Assembly (NCBI RefSeq): GCF_000350225.1
Contig: NW_005179218.1
Span: 1-64,000 of the forward strand
Origin: Chondrus crispus
Lineage: Eukaryota; Rhodophyta; Florideophyceae; Gigartinales; Gigartinaceae
DNA: 64,000 nt
Direction of reading: 5' to 3'
Below the pieces are notes generated by a model. It saw only the letters and a program-made list of their open reading frames with translations. It was not told where the DNA came from and searched no databases. A program made the translations under genes and the position numbers. Shown here in pieces: positions 31,384 to 40,370 of this stretch. The stretch's first letter is position 1. Every line of letters starts with the position of its first letter.

Positions 31384-31644
31384 TGTATATTTCAAGAGGG
31401 GGGGTCGGTCCGGGTGTTGTTGTTTTTCTGTCCCTCTTGTCGCGGGGTGTCGCGGCGCGCCCCTTTCTCTTATAGAGGGGCCGCCAGCATCTTCCACTTC
31501 CCAGGACCGCCGCCCTTCAAAGGGAGATTGTCCACGTGTACACCTGGCGTACACATAGACCAATAAAATCATCTTTTGAAGGCTTTGGTCCTGGGGCCAC
31601 TCTTGGGTACTGTACCCTGTACAGTACCCCAAATCTCCCCCACA
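31384..31644 (-). repeat. LTR B, left copy (3' LTR of the element)
   Basis: 257/261 identical to the right copy. Read on the minus strand it begins TGTGGGGGAG, has the inverted repeat GGGTACTGTAC/GTACAGTACCC near the start (31605-31629 on the plus strand), a reverse CCAAT box at about 31560 and a TATAAG box at 31469-31474. Confidence 0.97.
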
Positions 31645-32040
31645 CGACCCCCTCCCCAGCCGCCACCCGGGCAGGGGCAACATATATACTGACCGCTGCT
31701 GCTCCTGGTGATCGGCTTGAGAGAGGGAACCGGCGCTCGACCTTGACGATCCCATTTGACACAATTTAGTGTCACCATCGACACCAATCCCCCAATCGCT
31801 CCACGTATACACGTGTACAGCTCATCATCACTGTAAGCTATCACTTCTATCACTAACCTACCCACCTTCTCTACTTTTCACACAACTAACTTCGGTGTTC
31901 CTGCGTTTTTTTGAAGAACCTGTCAACGCGTCAGGTTCTGATTGCCTCCAGTCTAAGAGATTGCTGATTGCTTGTGTGGCGGACTCAGGTGAGTTTTAAT
32001 CCTCGGGTCTGCCCCTTGCAAGAAAGCTGATCTGACGAGG
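31645..32040 (+). promoter_or_regulatory. Candidate promoter and 5' leader of the H3-tail gene
   Basis: On the plus strand TATATA occurs at 31683-31688. A donor-like CAG|GTGAGT at 31986-31994 and an acceptor-like CTGACGAG ending at 32039 could remove 51 nt directly before the ATG. On the minus strand the G-rich stretch next to the LTR (31645-31660) would be the polypurine tract. Confidence 0.4.
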
Positions 32041-33269
32041 ATGGCGAAAACCAAGCAGACGGCGCGCCGCAGTACTGGCGGCAAGGCGCCCCGTAAACAT
32101 ATTGCGTCGAAGGCGGCGAGAGTATCCGTTGAAGATCACAACGCTCGTGAGAGGATAATGTGGCTATTGTCGCAAAGAACGGACGTAATGAAGGTGTCGA
32201 AGAATGAAAAAGCTTCGCCTCGTTTTCCGTACCATGTTTGGGTCGGACCGAATCTGACAAGGTATGACTTGGATTTGACGGAAATGCCCCGCCTTTTCGG
32301 TCGACATGTGGTCATCCACGTAAGTGGGAGAGGAAAGCACGGGGTCTCGGTGATGAGTTTTCCCGAGTCGGGCTGACTGAATCGATTGACGATAAGCGTG
32401 CTTATGATCACGTGGAGGATGATGCTTGGAATATTGAGTCTATCTGCTATGATAGACTCGCAAATAAGTACGTCGCCATCGACGCATGGGATAAGTCGAA
32501 GCACCCCATTCTGCTGTATACCGTACAAGTCTGTGGTGGGAACAAATCTTCGGGCCACCAGATCCAGAACGACAAGTTCTACACGAACGGCAGAGACCGT
32601 GTGTCAGCTTACCTTCTCATTGATGAGTGGTGCCAGAAGTATCCAGGGCGCTGGTTGGCAATGTCCACTTCCGGTGCCCGCTCAGAGAGCTCTTTGGCGT
32701 CTTCTTTCCATATCCACAACCTTAGTGCTACTCCCTATCAAGATCGAACTGATCTATGCATCCCAGCTGCCGTTTGCAACTCGTTGTGTGTTCTCGGCGC
32801 GCGACAGCTCGCAGATTCGTATTGGGAGCACTTCAAGGAGAATGCGAAGTCGTTCGTGCAGCAGGGGAGTCTTCCACGACGTATTCGTGGTCTGAGAGAT
32901 GCCAACAAGCATCTCAAACGAGAGGAAGTAGTTCTCGAGCACATCTTCGGATCGGTCCCAACGATAGGCAAACTTCTTGATGTCGAGTCGGGAGTGTTTG
33001 TTGTCACGCTTGAGGGGAGTTCAAACAAGTTGCATACGGTGTGCGTATCTTCAAAGGATCACATCATATTGGATTGTATGGAACCGTACCCCATGCCCTT
33101 CTCCCTTCAAGCTTTGAAACTCTGTCTTGGTGATGGAGTTAGTCTGCTCGAAATTCGTGAAATGCGAAAGGTCTGTCTTGTCCGTGCTTCCACCACAAGA
33201 GCGCTTAGCGCTTCCACTAAGCGTCGCAAACGTCGCAAGCTGAAAGCTGAAAGAAATAAGTCGAAATAG
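32041..33269 (+). CDS. Histone H3-tail mimic fused to C39/papain-like domain (element B accessory gene)
   Basis: Two exons, 32041-32319 and 32397-33269, give 383 residues; the 77-nt intron starts GTAAGT, ends AG, has CTGAC 20 nt before the acceptor and is phase 0. Residues 2-29 read [18 protein letters not shown], then [10 protein letters not shown]: 22 of 28 match histone H3. H3 positions K4, K14, K18, K23, T3, S10, R8, R17, R26 and S28 are kept; K9 is Arg, K27 is Val, R2 is Lys. There is no histone fold. Residues 94-200 are unassigned (a faint chromodomain-like [10 protein letters not shown] stretch). [10 protein letters not shown] has Cys214, with His306 (KLHTVCV) and Asp319 (IILDCMEP), spaced like C39/papain-type cysteine peptidases. 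The C-terminus ([16 protein letters not shown]) is a likely nuclear signal. Unspliced RNA would stop at 32374-32376 and give a 111-residue tail-only protein. The tail likeness is seen; any effect on host chromatin is inference. Confidence 0.85.
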
Positions 33270-33386
33270 CCACGCTCTTTTCTCTTTTCTTGCCTATACG
33301 GGTTTCATGATAGCAATTGCATCTATTCTCTACATGCATTAAACGATTTTATGCCTAAGACTTAGCCTTAAGCTTTAACAAAGGAC

Positions 33387-36300
33387 TTAGGCTTCGAACT
33401 TCCTTTCACGATATAGGACGAGTCGGCGAGCATGAATAGGCTTCCTGGATACTCTGCCGTGCTGCGACTCTAGCACATATCGCGGGTGGTGAACTTCCAA
33501 GATCCGGCACGGGCCGTAGAATTTGGAAACGAACGCGGGCCATTTCGTACCACCGAATGAAGTTCCCCGAGCGACAAGAACTTTGTCTCCCACTTCGAAG
33601 AAGTGAGACGACGACGCTACGAGCCTTTTTTCCACAGAGGCCCCTGAGCGAACTGCTCGTGGGACAGATCCAGTCAGGAGCTCCAAACGACGATGATGGT
33701 CTAAGGAAGGAACAACTAGGCTTGCACCTGTCTCTGCGTTGGAATCCAACCGAGGCGGGACCCCATACATTAATTCGAAGGGCGACACGCCGGTCTTCAT
33801 GGTACGTCGGCGATACCCATACAGGACCTGGGTGAGTGCTTTGTCCCACTCCATTCCAGTTCCAAGAACTGTCTTACGGACGGCAGCCTTCAAAGTTCCA
33901 ACCATTCTCTCTGCTCTACCGTTAGACATGGGAGCGTAGGCGAGGACGGTGCGCCAAGTGATACCGTGTCAAGCCATGAAGCTAGAAACAGCCGAGGCTG
34001 TGAAGCAGGTAGCATTGTCAGAGACAATGGTTCTCGGAGGGCCGAATGAGTACATGATTTCTCTCTTGACGAAGTCGAGAACTACTTGAGGAGTACTATC
34101 AGCAGTGGATAGAGCAATTGGCCATCCTGTGAGGTGTTCGACCGCAACCAACACGAAGCGATTTCCAGACGAAGTGACAGGGAAGGGTCCAGCAAAGTCA
34201 ATAGAGAAAACATCAAACAAGCTTGTGATGGGAAGGCGCAAAGTTGTCTTATACCTGGGAATCGGACGTGCCTTCTGACACCCGTCACAACTCTTCACGT
34301 AGTCTCCCACGTCCATACCAACGGTCGGCCACCAGTACCTTTCCGTGACAAATTGACGAGTGGTCTTCAAGTCCCAATGACCAATGTCGTCATGGAAACC
34401 CTTCAGTATCTTTTCGCGATCGGAAATTGGGGCAACAACACGAAGGCCACGAATGGTGCGGCGGAGCAACTTCGACTCCCAGACAAGAAAGTTTTTCGCA
34501 TTATTCTTCATGCGAGACTTCCTGTAATCATCCAACCCAACCGGTGTTTCGCCTTGCAGATAGGACATGATATCTTGGCAAGACTCTTCTAGATCTTCTG
34601 GAGAGTAGATCGGGGTCGTGATAGCGAGGGCAAGGTCTCCCTCTTCCTGGCAAGTTGGGTTGTCGCCGTTCTTGGGCTGAATGCGAGAAAGGTAATCGGC
34701 TGCACTATTTGCGGATCCACGACGATATTCCACGGTGAAGTCGTACTCGGCTAAGAAATCTAGCCAACGAGCCAAACGACCGTGGATGTCTTTCTTGCGA
34801 AAGACGTAACTAAGAGCCTGGTGATCCGTAACCAACTTGAAAGGTGTAGACGAAAGCACGTAAACACGAAATTTCTTCAAAGCAAAGATGACCGCAAGCG
34901 CCTCACGCTCACAAGCGGAGTACTCGCGCTCAGATGTATTCATAGTACGGCTTTCGTACTGGATGGGGTGTATTTTCCCATCTTCCTTCTTTTGAGCCAA
35001 CACAGCCCCGACGGAGACCGATGACGCATCCGTCTCAACGACGAAGGGCTTCTCGAAGTCTGGGTAAGCCAAGACTGGCGGAGAAGTTAACTTTATGCGT
35101 AGTTCATCAAAGGCTTCTTGCATTTCTCCGGTCCATTTCAATCTGCCGTTTCCGGATGTAGCCGCATGGAGTACCGCAGCAATGTCCGCAAACTTGCAGA
35201 TGAAACGACGGTAGTAGCTTGCTAACCCAAGAAAGCTCCTAAGTTCAGTCGCAGTGGTCGGGATCGGTGCATTCCGAATCACTTCGACCTTGCTCGGGTC
35301 AACGGCAATCCCGCCTTTGTCGACAAAATGACCGAGCAACTTGATCTTCGCCTGGGCGAAGCTACACTTTGTCGGCTTAAGCTTAAGACCAGCCTCGTCA
35401 AGCACATCAAATACATGCTGCAGGTGGCGAAGATGTTCTTCTATAGTCTTAGAGAACACCACAACGTCATCGAGGTACACACGCACAAACCGCACTCCGC
35501 GAAATATTGTATCCATCATTCTCTGAAATGTCGAAGGCGCATTCATCAATCCAAAGAGCATGACTTCGAACTTATACGTCCCGTAGCGACAGACGAAAGT
35601 AGTCATTTCTTTGCATTGTTGTGCCATCCGAATTTTCCAGTAACCACTGAACAAATCCAGAGAACTGAAGTACGCACTTCCTTCCAAGTCATCAAATATC
35701 TCTTCTATTTTCGGCAAAGGCCATCTGTCTGCTTTCATCTTCTGGTTCAGAGAACGGTAATCAACACAGAAGCGTGGATTCCCATCTTTTTTGGATACGA
35801 TGACGACTGGAAAGGACCATGCGGCGCTGGAAGGCGTGATGATTCCTGCTTCCAGCATTTTGTCCAGGTCTTTCCGAACGATTTCGTTATGCAAGGGAGC
35901 CATTCTCCTCGCCGAGTGATAGATCGGATTAGTATTATCTAACTCGAAATGGTGCTTGATTGGGACTTCAGCAGGCCGAAGGTCGTCAAGGGATGTAGCA
36001 ACGATACTCTTATCCATCAGGGCGGTCTCGATGACTGCTTGAGCTTCATTGTCAAGATGCACAAGTTTTTCCCGAAGCATTTTCATGGCCTTGTTGATGA
36101 CATTCGAATCAGGTGATTCTACTTCCTCATCTTCTCCGGTCGCTCTGTCCAGAGTTAAGTCTAGCTCGAAAGGTTCATCGCCGAGGATGGCGACAACATA
36201 AGTCTCTTCTTCCGACGAGTTTTCTGAGGCGAACGACTCGACATCAGAAGTGAAGTCCTCACTATCAGTCTCCGAATCCGCGACAATAAGATGTACTTGA

Positions 36301-37550
36301 TCAAACTCTAGACTCATTTTCACGGTTTTGTTTCCGATCAACATACTAACAGACTGGTGACCTAGATCGATGCAGGCTTGAAGTTCTTCGAGAGTTGGAT
36401 ACCCGATTAAGATATCAACTGGGGATCCCTCAACAACCAAGAAGTTGAGTGAAGTAACAGCGCCATTGAACGTGACAGGAACTTCCTCGATGGAACCTAA
36501 GCAGGTTGTCTTTTGTCCATTGGCGACCGTAATCTTCGTCGAGGTCGGCTTTGGAGACAAAGAGAGCTTCGATGCCACAGATGCATTCATAACATTAGGG
36601 ATAGGTCCTGAGTCTAACAACGCTCTCATTTGTGTCCCGTAGACTTGTACCGAAACTACTTTCAGACGTTTTGGCAAAGTACCGATCGAAGCAGCTACGG
36701 GGCGTCTAGGGCGACTGTTGAACAAACGACGGATCTCTTTCTTAGCCTCGTCGCCATCTCCTCGAATCAGTTGACCGAATGTCAAACCAGAGGGGGCGTT
36801 CGCGAGGGAAGAAACAACATCGTACTTCCCCGAGTGCTCTTGGACGGCGTTCTTCTTACTTGTGCTCTTCTTTCTTGGTCGACGGCCGGGCTTAGAAGGT
36901 TTGCTCATGTGGTTCGGAGTCCAGTACTTACGCGGGTTGAGAAGGGACGGGATTGGCTCGCCGCCACCATCCTTTCGCGTCTTGGCCACCGGCTCTCCAT
37001 CGGCGTTTCTCTTGACTGATGCCACTAACTTCTCATCAGCAGGGAGGTCGTCGTGCGTCACAACACTCACTTGGTTTCCTGCGGAGCCCGTCTGTGTACC
37101 CGACACGGCAATATCCGTCTGGGTCTTCTTAGGAGGGTAGGCACTGCTACCTCCCCTCTGTGGACCAATTCTAGCCCAACAGCTTGTCTCTGAATGACCA
37201 AATTTTCCGCAGCGAGGGCATTTCGTGTCCCTATGCGGATTCGCATCGCATCTATTAGCTCCATGACCCGGTCGTTTGCAATAAGAACAAGTACGATCGT
37301 GGGCGGGGCGGAATGCTGTTGCGTCATCCCTCGACTGATTCTTCTTGATAATAAGGGAAATACCGTCTAGTCGATCAGCTAAAGCGTCAACCTTCGTCTC
37401 GAGTGGAGACAAGGGAGCTTTTGAACGCATCATGACCCTTTTTGACCCACCTTCTCCTCTCGGCTCATACATAACTTGCGAGCTCTCTGACCCCTGGTAG
37501 CGCGAATTGCTCAAGGAGTTCGCCGCCGCCTGAAAGGCGCAGCGACCAGA
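33387..37550 (-). CDS. Element B pol (nucleocapsid-PR-RT-RH-INT)
   Basis: Follows the gag TAG in the same frame; the first codons are not ATG, so it should be made as a Gag-Pol readthrough product. Two zinc knuckles (CSYCKRPGHGANRC, CPRCGKFGHSETSC) come first. The protease has LLDSGPIPNVM. The RT has MLFGLMNAPSTFQRM and YLDD, and the RNase H has VETDAS and VTDHQAL. The integrase has the HH-CC region (GHWDLKTTRQF to CDGCQ), SIDFAG, IVSDNAT, then a TGA at 33969-33971, then RAERMVG with the catalytic Glu and the C-terminal domain (33387-33929). The TGA removes the last catalytic residue unless read through. There is no chromodomain. Confidence 0.92.
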
Positions 37551-37553
37551 CTA
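37551..37553 (-). promoter_or_regulatory. In-frame TAG at gag/pol boundary
   Basis: The only break between gag and the nucleocapsid/pol part, which stays in frame without a new ATG. This is the right place for stop-codon readthrough. Confidence 0.5.
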
Positions 37554-38060
37554 GAAGTCCATGATTGCGTCGAATAGGGCCTTGTAGGTCTTCGCACCTC
37601 GATAGATGGCAAACTGGGCCAACTCGAGATGTTCCATCACGGCGTTGCGAAGCAGTCCGAACTTCGCTTCGTCGTTGAATCCCGCCTTCTCGTAGAGACG
37701 GTCTGAGTTTCGAAGGGACCCACTGAGATCCCTGAAAGAAAGGCGAGCGGCCATCGCATCCCGAATCACATCTTCAGGTGATTCAACCGGGGCAAACCGC
37801 TCGACCAAGGCCTTCTTGACCTTCTGGTAGTCGGAGCCATCTGCACTGATATCTCCGTTCTTGACAAAGGCCTGATAAGAGAAGTCGAATGCATCTCCCT
37901 CCAGGTAGCGAAGGAGTTCAGATGCCCTTTCTTCGTCCGACTTGCCAGACGTGGCAACATTCTCGAAGACGAAGAAGAACTTGTGAACGTCGGCCGGCTT
38001 CGACCCGTCAAACTGTGACAGGGAGCCGTCTTCTTTGCCACCCCTCCACAAGAGTACCAT
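37551..38060 (-). CDS. Element B gag (capsid)
   Basis: 169 residues from ATG 38060. The block LSQFDGSKPADVHKFFFVFE and the later LLRYLEGDAFDF and LVERFAP fit the retrotransposon gag capsid. The frame ends with TTC TAG TCT at the gag/pol boundary, and pol continues in the same frame with two zinc knuckles. A TAG at this place recalls the readthrough used by some retroviruses, but CAG to TAG mutation is equally possible. Confidence 0.85.
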   Translation of the reverse strand: MVLLWRGGKEDGSLSQFDGSKPADVHKFFFVFENVATSGKSDEERASELLRYLEGDAFDFSYQAFVKNGDISADGSDYQKVKKALVERFAPVESPEDVIRDAMAARLSFRDLSGSLRNSDRLYEKAGFNDEAKFGLLRNAVMEHLELAQFAIYRGAKTYKALFDAIMDF

Positions 38061-38112
38061 GTTGACAGCTAAAAAGGGGGGCTGCGCGCGTAGGGGAGAG
38101 AGAAAAGCGAGA

Positions 38113-38373
38113 TGTTTATTTCAAGAGGGGGGGTCGGTCCGGGTGTTGTTGTTTTTCTGTCCCTCTTGTCGCGGGGTGTCGCGGTGCGCCCCTTTCTCTT
38201 ATAGAGGGGCCGCCAGCATCTTCCACTTCCCAGGACCGCCGCCCTTCAAAGGGAGATTGTCCACGTGTACACCTGGCGTACACGTAGACCAATAAAATCA
38301 TCTTTTGAAGGCTTTGGTCCTGGGGCCACTCCTGGGTACTGTACCCTGTACAGTACCCCAAATCTCCCCCACA
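38113..38373 (-). repeat. LTR B, right copy (5' LTR and promoter)
   Basis: Matches the left LTR with four substitutions. TATAAG at 38198-38203 on the minus strand would start the gag-pol transcript. The leader between this LTR and the gag ATG is only 52 nt and contains no TGG after the LTR, so no normal tRNA primer site is visible. Confidence 0.97.
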
Positions 38374-38661
38374 AATAGCACATAAGACGACGATGCACAG
38401 CTAGCAGAGTAAAGAGGGCATCGGACCCCTATAGTTCCATCGGGTTATGGGTAACTGGCCCAACCTCTGCCACTACCCGCCCACCAAAACTGACAAGGCT
38501 CAGCAGACGGCACCGCGGCGTCTAACCCGCCCCAGACGCCGCAACCCGCGCTACCCATTGGAAAACGATAACGAACACGGAGACGCTCACAGTACAAGCA
38601 CACAAACACAGCCAAGCATCATGAACGCCAGGATCGACCTTCCGGATCCGAATCTGACCTA

Positions 38662-39345
38662 GTGAATGTATACAATACTGATCGGGGAGAATGCGTCATG
38701 GGTCACAAAGCACGTTCGTGTCGAATGGCATTTAAAAACGGCTCCTCCCATATCATACAAGGATGGGCATCAGATGTCAATGAAACTGAATTTCTGATGA
38801 AACGGCATGCAAGCTTCACATATTCCAGTCCAGACGATGAGTTATTAGCAAAAGAGATGATGGTCTACACATCTCTCTACGAGACTTCTCCATTGAACAA
38901 ACTACGGGCCCCTGAATCAGGGTCTGTAGTCCACAACGAACTCAGTCTCATGCGTCTCGTGGCACTTCCTCAAGAAAAAGTCCTAACTCTCAAGAGTGGT
39001 ACGGGATATATGATGCGGGAAACAACAGGGGCGGCGATAAATGTATGGTTTATTGCCTCTGCTACCGGTTACTTCATGCTTTTTCTGGTTCTTTTTTTGG
39101 TATATGTGTTTCTTAGAAATGAACTGGACATCGATGTGGTCACTTCGTTAGTGCGCACACAGAACGAACTGCTGCAATTGCCCGTGGAATACAAGTCGAC
39201 AAGCCGTCGTCCTTTGGATATCGGAATCTTTCGGCCGGAATGGTGGAACGGGGAACTTCATCTGGGAACACTAGGGGAAAACGACGAACCTGTCCGAACA
39301 CAGGACTTAAGCTTAGTTCGCTCAATGCCACGCAGAAGGAAATAA
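38662..39345 (+). CDS. Single-pass membrane protein (possible 3' exon)
   Basis: The frame opens at a GTG. The first ATG is at 38698, giving about 215 residues. A strong membrane helix (VWFIASATGYFMLFLVLFLVYVFL) lies about two thirds along, and a polar tail ending MPRRRK follows. The N-terminal two Cys residues (GECVMGHKARSC) would face the other side. An adjacent plus-strand ORF ending at 38662 in another frame (DLPDPNLT) may be an upstream exon. The layout resembles the C-terminal half of the gene at 40371-41886. Family not recognised. Confidence 0.5.
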   Translation: MNVYNTDRGECVMGHKARSCRMAFKNGSSHIIQGWASDVNETEFLMKRHASFTYSSPDDELLAKEMMVYTSLYETSPLNKLRAPESGSVVHNELSLMRLVALPQEKVLTLKSGTGYMMRETTGAAINVWFIASATGYFMLFLVLFLVYVFLRNELDIDVVTSLVRTQNELLQLPVEYKSTSRRPLDIGIFRPEWWNGELHLGTLGENDEPVRTQDLSLVRSMPRRRK

Positions 39346-39661
39346 ATTTAGTTTATACGGGCGATGGTGGCACGCCAGGCACGCCAAGAATGATTTTGAA
39401 TCGAAACTCCGGATGAGCACTGCTGTATGACGCACAACTAGAATGAGAAAAGCGTGCTCTTGGCTGCCCTCTGGTAGATGCAACTACTAATCGTTCGACA
39501 AGGTGGATGAAACTGCCAGGAATAGATAGGGAGAGTTGCCGCAGCCCTCAACGCTACATGACTCGACAACGGATGCGTTGCCTCCCTGGAAGACCGCGTC
39601 TCCTGACGAATGCACACCTCCATCTCTACCGGGGGAAAATAAAAACGGACAGATGAGAAGA

Positions 39662-39967
39662 CTATCGCCGCCCTGCATGGATAGCGGCCAATTGCTGCTT
39701 GTGTGAGATCTTCTTTTTGGAATGCTTGACGGTCCTCTCCGCGACGGCGGCAAGGCGGTCGAGAACGGGCAAGGTTTGTGGGCGGGCGGAGGTAAATGAG
39801 GGGAAAGGGGTGTTGGCGGCAAAGCCGGCAAGGCTGATATGTGGGGTACACATGCTGAGAAAGAGAGGCGGGGAGTTGGGGTTGGAGGAGGGAGCGGGAG
39901 GAGGAAAGCGGGAGGAAGAAGGCGGGGGAACGACGATGGGCAGGACATATAAATAAAGAGCGAGCAT
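39662..39967 (-). CDS. Small Pro-rich protein, uncertain
   Basis: 101 residues from ATG 39967: a hydrophobic start (MLALYLYVLPIVV), a Pro/Ser-rich middle, and a basic end (VKHSKKKISHKQQLAAIHAGRR). The composition could suit an organelle-targeted small protein. Several overlapping frames here are also open, so confidence is low. Confidence 0.3.
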   Translation of the reverse strand: MLALYLYVLPIVVPPPSSSRFPPPAPSSNPNSPPLFLSMCTPHISLAGFAANTPFPSFTSARPQTLPVLDRLAAVAERTVKHSKKKISHKQQLAAIHAGRR

Positions 39968-40370
39968 CGGGCGGCGGGTGAAAGGTCAATCAGGATAGAA
40001 TGCGTAACCAATGGACTGAGAGTTGGAGATACGCCACCCGGAGATGGGAGCTGGATGCGAGCGTTGTCACCACAAGATCAAATGTGGTACGGTAAATGTT
40101 GTCTGGGAAGGCGGATGGATGGAGGGGTGCGCGACATCCCGCCATTCCAAAGCACTGCGACAAATGCACCATATTTTGGTCCAATCATCGCTGCCCGCAA
40201 CCATCGCTGCCCGCACTTGCGAGCACATCAGTCTTCGCCTGAAGACCCATAAACGTACCCTTGCAGCAGACTCTACAATATCTGCTATTGCTCTCGATGC
40301 TCTCGATATGCAGTCTGTCGAGGTGCAAGTACTTTAATATTCACATTTACATGCTGACCAACTCACAGCC

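Larger units (their letters stand above)
31384..38373 (-). mobile_element. LTR retrotransposon B (Ty3/gypsy) with antisense H3-tail gene
   Basis: A complete 6990-bp element. The LTRs are 261 bp (31384-31644 and 38113-38373), start TG and end CA, and differ at 4 positions, so the insertion is recent. AATAGCACA directly precedes the left LTR and follows the right LTR, a 9-bp direct repeat. Gag and pol share one frame of 1558 codons on the minus strand, broken only by TAG (37551-37553) and TGA (33969-33971). Between pol and the left LTR, a gene on the plus strand encodes the histone-tail protein. Confidence 0.95.

Noticed and set aside
32041..32376. A true histone H3 gene
   Set aside because: Only the first about 28 residues resemble H3; the histone-fold helices and the conserved C-terminus are absent, and the gene lies inside an LTR element.
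32397..32560. A chromodomain in the H3-tail protein ([15 protein letters not shown] ... W)
   Set aside because: Only the first strand resembles a chromodomain; the G-Y and T-W part is missing, so I kept it as a remark.
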